NCBI GenBank assembly: GCA_020725805.1
Contig: DYEF01000086.1
Span: forward strand, 1-28,208
DNA length: 28,208 bases
Source: Bdellovibrio sp.
Lineage (GTDB): Bacteria; Myxococcota; SpSt-1050
Direction of reading: 5' to 3'
The position numbers and the translations under genes were made by a program. Below are positions 16,812-24,698 of the stretch, piece after piece; the stretch's first letter is position 1, and every line of letters begins with the position of its first letter. The notes beneath the pieces were generated by a model that was given only the letters and a program-made list of their open reading frames with translations, had not been told where the DNA came from and searched no databases.

Positions 16812-18059
16812 TTATTTACATCCCACGGCCGGCATCTCGGATTCATCCAGAAGTTTTATCGGATATGGCAGTATTGAGCCATCAGGTATTCTGTCAATAT
16901 ATTTCTGTCTGAATTCAGGCGTCTGCATACGGCACATCTGATGTCTCTTCTTATATGCCGGGTGATTGGTCATTCTCTCCCAGACTGTCCTTGTCCCCTC
17001 CTCGACCGCATTGCCAAACGAAATTGGAGTAAAATCACAGGGGGTCATCTCACCGTAAGCCGTCATATAATACTGATTATAGGCAGCAAAACAGCCCATC
17101 GAGATCGGGGAGTTTACATAAGCCTGTGCCGTCAGTGTGGGATATCCCGGTTTCTTGAAGTAATCAAGAGTATCTCTCATTATCCCTTCCTTATCCTCTG
17201 CTGTCAGGAGTATATCGGTCTTGCGCATAAATGCACCGGTCGGAACGGCATCAAAGAGAACAATCTCGCATACACCGGTATTCTTTCCAAGTTCCATAAG
17301 ATCTTTCAGCTCACCCTTCTGATATCTTTCGTGAGTAATATAAGAGGAGAAGCCTACCATAATATCCAGTTTCTTACAGGTCTCTACCGATTTCATTACC
17401 TTCTTATAAAGGCCCGGCCTCTTTCTCAGGTAATCGTGCTCCTCTTCATAAGGTGAATCGAGACTGATAAATATGGCGTATATACCTGCATCCTTCAGTC
17501 TTTTGAGATTCTCTTCGCTGTGAAGTTCGCCGTTTGAAAACATAAGTACTGTAGCCTTGTCTTTATCTACAAATTCAACGAGTTCAAAGATATCCTTTCT
17601 TACGAGCGGTTCGCCGCCAGTATAGATAATATTTGTGCATCCCATCTCCACGGTATCATAGATAATCTTCTTCCACTGGTCAGTTGTAAGCCAGTGCTTA
17701 TCAGGATTCTTGGAGAGCTGCGCCGAACAGTGATAGCAGTCCAGCTGGCAGGCATAGGTGAGTCCAAGGGTGGCTGCGGCAGGTATTCTCTCTCTCAGAT
17801 AGACCCTTCTCAGTCTGTAGACAAGCTCCCTTTTTCCGGCCTTTGAGGGAAGCGGCGGGGCAAAGAAAGATACAGACCTTGCACCTTTATAATAACCTGC
17901 CACCTTGAATTTGTTGAATCGGTCTGCAGTCTTCACAACATATGCAAACGCCTCTTCAGGCATTTCTCCCGTCTTTCTGGCCACAAGTTTACCTTCAATA
18001 AGGTCGATTTCGAAATTCTCGAGTACTGACGGGTCTTTAAGTTCACATCTTTTCTCCAT
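16812..18059 (-). CDS. Radical SAM protein with twitch/SPASM-like C-terminus
   Basis: A 415-residue cytoplasmic enzyme. A 90-residue N-terminal extension precedes the radical SAM core, whose cluster motif is C104-x3-C108-x2-C111 (CQLDCYHC) and SAM motif TGGEP (147-151). The C-terminal part has C323, C341 (EMTPCDFTPISFGN), C376 and C414, which could bind an auxiliary cluster. The GEMTPCDF...FGN pattern is common in SPASM/twitch radical SAM enzymes that modify peptides or cofactors. Its substrate is unknown, and no small peptide gene is visible beside it. The ATG at 18057-18059 lies inside the last codons of the TetR gene (17-nt overlap) with AAGGAG 6 nt before it, so regulator and enzyme are co-transcribed. 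Confidence 0.88.
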   Translation of the reverse strand: MEKRCELKDPSVLENFEIDLIEGKLVARKTGEMPEEAFAYVVKTADRFNKFKVAGYYKGARSVSFFAPPLPSKAGKRELVYRLRRVYLRERIPAAATLGLTYACQLDCYHCSAQLSKNPDKHWLTTDQWKKIIYDTVEMGCTNIIYTGGEPLVRKDIFELVEFVDKDKATVLMFSNGELHSEENLKRLKDAGIYAIFISLDSPYEEEHDYLRKRPGLYKKVMKSVETCKKLDIMVGFSSYITHERYQKGELKDLMELGKNTGVCEIVLFDAVPTGAFMRKTDILLTAEDKEGIMRDTLDYFKKPGYPTLTAQAYVNSPISMGCFAAYNQYYMTAYGEMTPCDFTPISFGNAVEEGTRTVWERMTNHPAYKKRHQMCRMQTPEFRQKYIDRIPDGSILPYPIKLLDESEMPAVGCK

Positions 18060-18675
18060 AATTTACTCCTTGTAAAATATTTTTCTTCTGAAATAATAAA
18101 ATTATTTTTTTCAGTTCGTTATACAGATCCCTGAGATTTACCGAATCTCTCCTGACTCTCCACTGAAGCATTGTTCCCTCTATTACACCCAGAAAAATAG
18201 CTGATACCGCCTCACTGTTACCATCTATAAAATCACCATTCTCGATTCCTTCCCTCATTATACTGTTGAGAATTTTCCGTATCTCGTCCTGAAGCTCAAA
18301 AATAATACGGTTTACGGTCTTGTTCCTGATGCTCTGCCCCCAGTATTCAATCCACACAGCCATCAGCCCGTATAAATCCTCTTCGTCCCTCAGTAAGTGA
18401 TAATTTACAAAGGCATTTAGTTTATCAAGAGGAGTATCAAACTTGCCGATATATTTTCTGAGCCCGTTTACATAATTCTGGCTCAGTTGTTTCATCAGTT
18501 CGGAGAGCATCTCGTCCTTATTTTCGAAATAGTAATGTATTATCCCCCTTGCCACCCTGCTCTTTTTCGAGATATCGGTTATCGAAGTCTTCAGAAAGCC
18601 TTTGCTGACAATACTCTTATATAAGCCGTTCAGTATCTGTTCTCTTCTGAGAGGTGCTATAATCCTTCTACTCAT
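18043..18675 (-). CDS. TetR/AcrR-family transcriptional regulator
   Basis: A 210-residue DNA-binding regulator. The N-terminal helix-turn-helix is typical: REQILNGLYKSIVSKGF, TSITDISKKSRVARGIIHYYFENKDEML, with the conserved YYF near residue 48. The all-helical ligand domain follows (about 75-195), of the BetI-like type. It overlaps the radical SAM gene and should control that transcription unit. The start ATG (18673-18675) has no good Shine-Dalgarno. The predicted transcription start lies only about 20 nt upstream and coincides with a palindrome that is a likely operator, which implies autoregulation. The inducer is unknown. Confidence 0.92.
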   Translation of the reverse strand: MSRRIIAPLRREQILNGLYKSIVSKGFLKTSITDISKKSRVARGIIHYYFENKDEMLSELMKQLSQNYVNGLRKYIGKFDTPLDKLNAFVNYHLLRDEEDLYGLMAVWIEYWGQSIRNKTVNRIIFELQDEIRKILNSIMREGIENGDFIDGNSEAVSAIFLGVIEGTMLQWRVRRDSVNLRDLYNELKKIILLFQKKNILQGVNYGEKM

Positions 18676-18680
18676 TTAAG

Positions 18681-18696
18681 TTGGACATCCATCCAA
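18681..18696. promoter_or_regulatory. Candidate TetR operator
   Basis: TTGGA (18681-18685), 6 nt, TCCAA (18692-18696): a 16-bp inverted repeat of TetR-operator size. It lies 5 bp before the TetR start codon and directly downstream of the predicted -10, where bound repressor would block initiation. Confidence 0.55.
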
Positions 18697-18702
18697 ATAC
18701 CT

Positions 18703-18731
18703 ATTATCCATACAACGGTTACCCTTGTCAA
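18703..18731 (-). promoter_or_regulatory. Predicted promoter of the tetR-radical SAM unit
   Basis: Minus strand: perfect -35 TTGACA (18726-18731), a 17-nt spacer and GATAAT (18703-18708, 5/6). This is one of the strongest promoter matches in the window. The expected start point (about 18696) falls at the edge of the palindrome. Confidence 0.75.
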
Positions 18732-18882
18732 GCATTAATCGTCTGATTTGTTCGGATTATTCAGAAATAATGATGTAAGAATGTGTATATTTATTCCCGT
18801 CACCTATGCCCCGGGTTAAATCAAAGTCCAAAATCAGAAATATCACAGACCCGTGCTTTGAATTGTCAGCCTAACAAAATAG

Positions 18883-18911
18883 TTGAAATTTGTATTTTAT
18901 TGGTATATAGA
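18883..18911 (+). promoter_or_regulatory. Predicted promoter of the DUF177-rpmF-acpP-rpiB-glyA-secA run
   Basis: Plus strand: TTGAAA (18883-18888), 17 nt, TATAGA (18906-18911). It is 27 nt before the GTG start of the DUF177 gene. Moderate match only. Confidence 0.5.
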
Positions 18912-18938
18912 TGACACCCTTAATATACGGGAGATACC

Positions 18939-19466
18939 GTGGAGATAAGACTTGAAGATTTTTCGACAGCGCGGATAGATAAGGAAGAGATATTCCCGCC
19001 TGCTACCATTGACCAGTGGCTGTCGGACTATGATGGTTACAGAAATTACGGCGATATCATTTCGAGGGCACATTTTACAAGAAGAAATACAAATATACTA
19101 ATGCAGGCAGAACTAAAAGGGAATATAATAGGTGTCTGCAGCAGATGCCTTGAGGATGCACTGATACCCATTGATACAGACATAACCATTATGTTTATAC
19201 CTTCAAGCCAGCAGAAAAAATATGCTGAGGACGAAGAGGTCGAACTGGAGAGCGATGAACTGGACGTCGAATACTACAAGGGCAACCGTATCGATGTTGA
19301 CTATCTCCTAAGAGAGAGTCTAATCCTTGCAATCCCCTACTCCCCGCTCTGCAGTGAGTCCTGCAGGGGACTCTGTCATATCTGCGGCGGAAACCTCAAC
19401 AGAGGGGAATGCACCTGCAAAAAGGAAAACAGAATTTTCAGTAATATTAAAATTAATCTGTTTTAA
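18939..19466 (+). CDS. YceD-family (DUF177) protein
   Basis: A 175-residue cytoplasmic protein of the YceD/DUF177 family, which is nearly always encoded just before rpmF and has been linked to 23S rRNA/ribosome assembly in plants and bacteria. The family signature CSRCLE (near residue 67) is present. A C-terminal Cys set, C-x3-C-x3-C-x2-C followed by C-x-C (SPLCSESCRGLCHICG, ECTC), suggests a zinc site. The start is GTG (18939-18941) with GGGAG 5 nt before it. The stop is 15 nt before rpmF, as in the classical pair. Confidence 0.9.
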   Translation: MEIRLEDFSTARIDKEEIFPPATIDQWLSDYDGYRNYGDIISRAHFTRRNTNILMQAELKGNIIGVCSRCLEDALIPIDTDITIMFIPSSQQKKYAEDEEVELESDELDVEYYKGNRIDVDYLLRESLILAIPYSPLCSESCRGLCHICGGNLNRGECTCKKENRIFSNIKINLF

Positions 19467-19481
19467 GAAAGGAGTTTTGCC

Positions 19482-19664
19482 GTGGCAGTACCAAAGAGGA
19501 GAAAATCCAAATCAAAGAGAGACATGAGAAGGTCGCAGTGGAAACTGTCTTCAGTAAACGTAATAACCTGCCCGAACTGTATGGAACCAATGCTCCCGCA
19601 TCACATTTGTCCGGGTTGCGGATACTACAAGGGCAGACAGATTATCGAGAAGGAAGAGGAATAA
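19482..19664 (+). CDS. rpmF: 50S ribosomal protein bL32
   Basis: A 60-residue protein beginning (G/M)AVPKRRKSKSKRDMRRS, the universal L32 N-terminus. It is followed by CPNC (near 30-33) and CPGC (near 44-47), which bind zinc in the C+ form of the protein. The start is GTG (19482-19484) with GGAG 7 nt upstream. It lies directly after the DUF177 gene as usual. The gene that normally follows, plsX, is not present here. Confidence 0.97.
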   Translation: MAVPKRRKSKSKRDMRRSQWKLSSVNVITCPNCMEPMLPHHICPGCGYYKGRQIIEKEEE

Positions 19665-19683
19665 AACTTTAAGGAGGGTAATC

Positions 19684-19992
19684 TTGAAAATGAAAAAACT
19701 ATTCTTTTTAAGTATCTTTATACTGGCTGTTGCATCCTTTTTTGCCTGTTCGGATCCGTGCAGGGATGCGGCAGATAAGGTGAAAGACTGCCTTGAAAAG
19801 TTCTGTACAAAATACGGCAATTCAACCGACCAGGCAAAGATGAAATGCAACACCTTTTACACTGTATGCCCCAACGGGGAAAATCCTGCCTGCGGATTTG
19901 ACTTCGACAAGTGCAGCAGAGATAATTCACTGGCAGATGATATACTTGACGGCAAATGTGACGATAAAACCGGAGAAATTATAAAGGAATAG
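19684..19992 (+). CDS. Small Cys-rich lipoprotein
   Basis: A 102-residue lipoprotein that I do not recognise. The signal peptide KMKKLFFLSIFILAVASFFAC ends in a lipobox with Cys22. The mature part contains eight further Cys (PCRDAADKVKDC, KFC, MKC, VCP, ACG, DKC, GKC), spaced as in a small disulfide-bonded helical domain. TTG (19684-19686) is taken as the start because AAGGAGG lies 6 nt before it; ATG at 19690 is the alternative. It sits between rpmF and acpP, where plsX and fab genes are found in many bacteria. The gaps (19 and 35 nt) suggest co-transcription with them. Confidence 0.82.
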   Translation: MKMKKLFFLSIFILAVASFFACSDPCRDAADKVKDCLEKFCTKYGNSTDQAKMKCNTFYTVCPNGENPACGFDFDKCSRDNSLADDILDGKCDDKTGEIIKE

Positions 19993-20027
19993 AAATTTTT
20001 CTTGTCTATCCCGATACGGAGGGTCAA

Positions 20028-20267
20028 ATGCTCAATATAGAAACAACACTCAAAGAAATAATCTCTGAAAAGACAGGGGCAAAAATTGAAGATATCAGAA
20101 TGAACACCCATTTTGTGGAAGATCTGGGAGCTGATTCCCTTGAAATAGTCCGGATTATTATGGCCATTGAAGATAAATTCCGCATTGAAATCCCTGATGA
20201 GGATATGGAAAAGATTGCCACCTTTCAGGATGCCATAAACTATATCAGGGAGAGATACAAAGGGTAA
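20028..20267 (+). CDS. acpP: Acyl carrier protein
   Basis: A 79-residue acidic helical protein that carries acyl chains on 4'-phosphopantetheine. The attachment Ser is Ser37 in EDLGADSLEIV. The length and the helix-II/III pattern (VRIIMAIEDKFRIEIPDEDMEKI) are standard. GGAGG lies 7 nt before the ATG. The stop TAA is directly followed by the ATG of rpiB. Neighbouring fatty-acid-synthesis genes (fabD, fabG, fabF) are absent from the window. Confidence 0.96.
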   Translation: MLNIETTLKEIISEKTGAKIEDIRMNTHFVEDLGADSLEIVRIIMAIEDKFRIEIPDEDMEKIATFQDAINYIRERYKG

Positions 20268-20720
20268 ATGCAAAAAATAATTTATATAGGTTCTGACCAC
20301 GCGGGATTCCTTTATAAGGAGAGAATAAAGGAAATGCTTCAATCCTCGGGATACAAGGTAACAGACAGGGGCTGTTTTGACGAAAATTCAGTGGATTATC
20401 CGGTATATGCAGGTCTCGTTGCAAAAGACATATCAGATAGCAAAGATACATTCGGAATCCTTATTTGCGGGTCAGGTATAGGTATGTCAATTGCAGCCAA
20501 CAAATACAAAGGTATCAGATGTGCACTCTGCCATAATGAGTATACAGCAGAGATGAGCCGCAGACACAATAACGCAAATGTGCTCGCACTCGGAGCAAGG
20601 GTCATCGGTATTGATCTGGCACTATCTATAGTCAGAAGATTTCTTGAGACAGAATTTGAAGGTGGAAGACACCAGAAGAGGCTCGACCTTATATGCGAAG
20701 CCGAGAAATCCCAGTCATAA
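20268..20720 (+). CDS. rpiB: Ribose-5-phosphate isomerase B
   Basis: A 150-residue enzyme interconverting ribose-5-phosphate and ribulose-5-phosphate (or a related aldose/ketose phosphate) in the pentose phosphate pathway. It has the RpiB/LacAB signature: GSDHAG (8-13), the catalytic base Cys67 in ILICGSGIGMSIAANK, and RRHNNANVLALGAR near 98. It starts immediately after the acpP stop (0 nt gap) with only a weak AGGG, so translation is probably coupled. Its end overlaps glyA by 28 nt. rpiB-glyA adjacency is common in deltaproteobacteria and Firmicutes. Confidence 0.96.
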   Translation: MQKIIYIGSDHAGFLYKERIKEMLQSSGYKVTDRGCFDENSVDYPVYAGLVAKDISDSKDTFGILICGSGIGMSIAANKYKGIRCALCHNEYTAEMSRRHNNANVLALGARVIGIDLALSIVRRFLETEFEGGRHQKRLDLICEAEKSQS

Positions 20721-21898
20721 AAGAATTTCTGAGACAGGAAGAAAAGAGGCAGAAGAATACAATCTGCCTTATTGCGTCAGAAAACTATATCAGCAGGGAT
20801 GTCAAAGAAGCCCTGTCGTCCGATATTATCAATAAATACGCCGAGGGTGTACCGAAAAAGAGACATTATCCCGGCTGTATTATTGCAGACAACCTCGAAG
20901 AGTACGGCGAGATTCTTGCAAAAAGACTCTTCAAAACAGAAGGAGCGAATCTCCAGCCCTACTCCGGTTCTATTGCAAATCTGATTGCATTCAGAGCGAT
21001 TCTCAAAAAAGGTGACAGGATTCTTGCAATGCATCCGTTCGACGGCGGACACTCCACACACGCAACCACTCAGCATATCAGCGGCGAAATCTATAAAACA
21101 TTCTTCTACAGGGTTAACAGGGACGGTCTGCTCGATTACGAACTCATACGAAAAGAGGCCAGAAGAATAAAACCTGACCTTATAATTGCCGGTTCAAGTT
21201 TTTATCCCCAAAAGATCGACTACAAATCCTTCTCGGATATTGCAAGGGAAACAGGTTCGCTCTTTCTCGCCGACATCGCTCATCCTGCCGGATTTATAGC
21301 AGCCGGACTACACAACTCACCGGCAAAATATGCCGATATAATTACATCCACAACCCACAAGACCCTGAGAGGTCCCCGCGGCGGTCTGATAATGTACAAA
21401 AAAAGATATAAAAATGCTGTATCAGAGGCAGTCTATCCGGGTGTTCAGGGAGGACCGCTCTTAAATCTCGTTGCAGCAAAGGCTGTTGCGCTTGCAGAGG
21501 CACTTGATAAAAGTTTTGTAAAATATCAGAAACAGGTCATAACAAATACACAACTTCTCTGTCAGTTTTTGAAAGAACGCGGATTCAGACTATATACCGG
21601 AGGGAGTTCGAATCATCTGATAATTATTGATTTAAGGCCTCTCGGACTGAATGCATCTTCAATCGAAAAGGATCTTGAATCAATAAATATTACCTCAAAT
21701 GCATTACCGGTTCCGGGGAGAGACGGCAGGACCCCTGACGGACTGAGAATCGGCACATCTGCCATTACTACTCTCGGTTATACAGAAAATGACATTATGG
21801 ACATCTCCGAGATACTCTACCTTGTTATTAAAAAAAGAGAGATGAATAAGGCCGAAAAACTGCAAAAGGCACTTATTAACCGGATAAACAAACATTGA
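20693..21898 (+). CDS. glyA: Serine hydroxymethyltransferase (divergent)
   Basis: A 401-residue PLP enzyme converting serine and tetrahydrofolate to glycine and 5,10-methylene-tetrahydrofolate. The key residues are present: Tyr49 and Glu51 of YAEG, the PLP-stacking His120 (GGH), Asp194 and His197 (DIAHPAG), the PLP Lys223 (TTHKTLRGPRGG), and the substrate-carboxylate Arg in GLRIGTSAIT. Several near-invariant positions differ: YAEGVPKKRHY for YAEGYPGKRYY, QPYSGSIAN for QPHSGSQAN, DIAHPAG for DMAH(I/V)AG, and GGPLLN for GGPLMH. It is therefore a divergent but probably active member; an aldolase-like side activity cannot be excluded. It overlaps rpiB by 28 nt and lies 18 nt before secA. Confidence 0.92.
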   Translation: MRSREIPVIKEFLRQEEKRQKNTICLIASENYISRDVKEALSSDIINKYAEGVPKKRHYPGCIIADNLEEYGEILAKRLFKTEGANLQPYSGSIANLIAFRAILKKGDRILAMHPFDGGHSTHATTQHISGEIYKTFFYRVNRDGLLDYELIRKEARRIKPDLIIAGSSFYPQKIDYKSFSDIARETGSLFLADIAHPAGFIAAGLHNSPAKYADIITSTTHKTLRGPRGGLIMYKKRYKNAVSEAVYPGVQGGPLLNLVAAKAVALAEALDKSFVKYQKQVITNTQLLCQFLKERGFRLYTGGSSNHLIIIDLRPLGLNASSIEKDLESINITSNALPVPGRDGRTPDGLRIGTSAITTLGYTENDIMDISEILYLVIKKREMNKAEKLQKALINRINKH

Positions 21899-21916
21899 TA
21901 TCAAAAGGGAAAAGCA

Positions 21917-24652
21917 ATGATAGATAAAATACTGAAAGCCCTGTTCGGAACATATCACGACAGAGAGCTGAAGAGAATTTCCCCTATTATTTCAAAAATC
22001 AACTCCTTAGAGCCTGAAATAAAGAAATTATCCGATGACGAGATGAGGCTCAGGACAATAAAATTCAGGGAATTCATCGATAATGCAAGAAAGGAAAAAT
22101 TTAAGGGCAACAAGGCTGATTCGCTCTCCGAATTCAGATTTGAACAGGAGCTTCTCAGCCAGATACTCCCCGAGGCGTTTGCCCTTGTAAGAGAGGCCTC
22201 TGTAAGAACCCTTGGTATGAGACACTTCGATGTTCAGCTTATCGGCGGAGTTGCACTGCACGAAGGCAAAATTGCAGAGATGAAGACCGGTGAAGGAAAG
22301 ACGCTCGTTGCTACCCTTCCCGCATACCTGAACGCGTTATGCGGCAAAGGTGTTCACATAGTTACTGTAAATGAATACCTTGCCAAGAGAGATACGGAAT
22401 GGATGGGGAAGATATACCGTTTTCTGGGACTGACTGTCGGCACAGTCGTTCCCCAGATGTCTGATACAGAGAGAAAAGCAGCCTACAACTGTGATATTAC
22501 CTACGGGCACAATTCAGAGATAGGATTCGATTATCTGAGGGACAATATGAAATTTTCACTGGATGATTATGTCCAGCGTGAGCACTACTATGCAATAGTC
22601 GACGAGGTAGACTGTATTCTTATCGATGAGGCAAGGACACCGCTTATAATATCAGGTCCCTCCGAGGAATCTACGGAAATATACTACCGTACCAATTCGA
22701 TTGTAAAGTATCTCAAAAGGGCACCGTCTGATGATGAGAAGGAGAGGATGCTGGGAGACTTCTGGGTCGATGAAAAATCCAAAAATGTAATTCTGAACGA
22801 GGCAGGTATAGAAAAGGCGGAAAAACTCCTTGGCGTCGATAATCTCTATGACCCTTCAAATATAGAGCTTCTGCACGCCCTTCAGCAGGCACTCAGGGCA
22901 CATATGTGCTTCGAGAAGGAGAAGGATTATATTGTAAAGGACGGCGAGGTAATGATAGTTGACGACTTCACCGGCAGAATCATGGAAGGGAGGAGATGGA
23001 GTGACGGACTGCATCAGGCTATAGAAGCAAAGGAGGGAGTATCGATTCAGGCCGAGAACCAGACACTTGCAACAATTACCTATCAGAACTATTTCAGACT
23101 CTATAAAAAACTGGCAGGAATGACAGGCACAGCGGATACAGAAGCCGAAGAGTTCAAAAAGATTTATAATCTGAGCGTGAATGTCATCCCCACAAACAAG
23201 CCTATGATAAGGAAGGACTATCAGGACGCAATCTTTGCTAATGAAAAGAGCAAATTCGATGCCGTAATCGAAGAGATTATCGAATGTTATGAGAGGGGTC
23301 AGCCTGTCCTTGTGGGTACAATTTCAATCGAAAAATCAGAAAAACTTTCGGAGATGCTCAAAAAGAGAGGTATCCCTCATAATGTCCTTAATGCAAAACA
23401 CCACGAAAAAGAGGCATTTATTGTCGCTCAGGCAGGAAGATATAAGGCTGTGACGATAGCAACAAATATGGCAGGCAGAGGAACAGATATTCTTCTGGGC
23501 GGTAACCCTGAAATGCTTGCAAGACAGGAGGTCGACGAGACACAGGAGCCGGAAGAATTCAGAAGAGTTTTAGAGGAATACAAAAAGATATGCGCCGAGG
23601 AGAAACTGAAAGTTATCGAAGCCGGAGGCCTGCACATAATCGGAACGGAGAGACACGAAAGCCGCAGAATCGACAACCAGCTCAGGGGCCGTTCAGGACG
23701 ACAGGGAGACCCCGGCTCCTCCAGATTCTTTGTAAGTCTCGAAGATGACCTGATGAGGATGTTTGGCGGAGATTCCATTAAGGGCGCTATGGCACGTCTT
23801 GGTATGGAAGACGGACAGCATATAGAACACAAGTGGCTTTCAAGGGCCATTGAGAATGCACAGAAGAAGGTGGAGGCACATAACTTCGAAATAAGAAAGC
23901 ATCTTCTGGAATACGATGATGTTATGAATCAGCAGAGAAAGACCATATACAATCTCAGGAGGTCCGTCCTCGGCGCAGAAGATATCAGGGAACTGGTGAT
24001 AAAGGCCATAGACGAATATATTTGTCTCCTCGTCGATACATTCTGTCCCGAAAAGGCAAAAATCGAAGAATGGGATATCAAGGGTCTGCAGGACAAATTC
24101 TTCTCTGTCTTCGGCGTTCAGATAGACCTCTCGCAATCTTCTGTCAGGAGAGAATCATACGAAGACCTTCTCTATGACGCGGCTATACAAAAATATGAAG
24201 AAAGGGAAAGGGAAATAACACCTGCTATAATGAGAAAACTGGAGCAGTATATCTACCTCCAGACCCTTGACGACCAGTGGAGGGAACACCTGCTCACAAT
24301 GGACCACCTAAGAGAAGGTATAGGACTCAGGGGATACGGGCAGAAAGACCCGAAAATCGAATACAAACGGGAAGGATACGCATTTTTCATAGATATGATG
24401 GACCGTATAAGAGAGAATATGCTATCAAAACTTATGAAGGTCCAGCTCGCACAGAAGGAAGATACAGAGATCGAAAAATTCAGACCAAAGGCAAGAAGAA
24501 TGAATGTTGGACCCGCACAGAATGCCCCGCCAAGACCGACTACCGTAATCAAAGGGAAGAAAATCGGTCGCAACGACCCCTGTCCCTGCGGTTCGGGGAA
24601 GAAATACAAGCACTGCTGTCTGGAAAAAGACGAGGCCGCCGGAAGGGTCTGA
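21917..24652 (+). CDS. secA: Protein translocase ATPase SecA
   Basis: A 911-residue motor that drives preproteins through SecYEG. Walker A is MKTGEGKT (122-129). The DEAD-type box is [20 protein letters not shown]. The preprotein-binding region, the second nucleotide-binding fold ([40 protein letters not shown]) and the helical scaffold follow in order. The extreme C-terminus [18 protein letters not shown] is the SecB/ribosome-binding zinc tail. Slightly longer than the 901-residue E. coli protein. The ribosome site is AAGGGA, 8 nt before the ATG. It is the last gene of the plus-strand run and converges with mfd, 46 nt apart. Confidence 0.99.
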   Translation: MIDKILKALFGTYHDRELKRISPIISKINSLEPEIKKLSDDEMRLRTIKFREFIDNARKEKFKGNKADSLSEFRFEQELLSQILPEAFALVREASVRTLGMRHFDVQLIGGVALHEGKIAEMKTGEGKTLVATLPAYLNALCGKGVHIVTVNEYLAKRDTEWMGKIYRFLGLTVGTVVPQMSDTERKAAYNCDITYGHNSEIGFDYLRDNMKFSLDDYVQREHYYAIVDEVDCILIDEARTPLIISGPSEESTEIYYRTNSIVKYLKRAPSDDEKERMLGDFWVDEKSKNVILNEAGIEKAEKLLGVDNLYDPSNIELLHALQQALRAHMCFEKEKDYIVKDGEVMIVDDFTGRIMEGRRWSDGLHQAIEAKEGVSIQAENQTLATITYQNYFRLYKKLAGMTGTADTEAEEFKKIYNLSVNVIPTNKPMIRKDYQDAIFANEKSKFDAVIEEIIECYERGQPVLVGTISIEKSEKLSEMLKKRGIPHNVLNAKHHEKEAFIVAQAGRYKAVTIATNMAGRGTDILLGGNPEMLARQEVDETQEPEEFRRVLEEYKKICAEEKLKVIEAGGLHIIGTERHESRRIDNQLRGRSGRQGDPGSSRFFVSLEDDLMRMFGGDSIKGAMARLGMEDGQHIEHKWLSRAIENAQKKVEAHNFEIRKHLLEYDDVMNQQRKTIYNLRRSVLGAEDIRELVIKAIDEYICLLVDTFCPEKAKIEEWDIKGLQDKFFSVFGVQIDLSQSSVRRESYEDLLYDAAIQKYEEREREITPAIMRKLEQYIYLQTLDDQWREHLLTMDHLREGIGLRGYGQKDPKIEYKREGYAFFIDMMDRIRENMLSKLMKVQLAQKEDTEIEKFRPKARRMNVGPAQNAPPRPTTVIKGKKIGRNDPCPCGSGKKYKHCCLEKDEAAGRV

Positions 24653-24698
24653 GAACTGATTTAAGATAAATTAGTAATCCGTAAAACAGATCTGCACA

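Noticed and set aside
18756-18771. ATTATT-CAGA-AATAAT inverted repeat between tetR and the DUF177 gene
   Set aside because: AT-only arms in AT-rich DNA, with no position relative to a promoter that suggests function.
20265-20270. Possible acpP-rpiB fusion because the genes abut
   Set aside because: A TAA stop ends acpP, and rpiB starts at its own ATG with the usual N-terminus.
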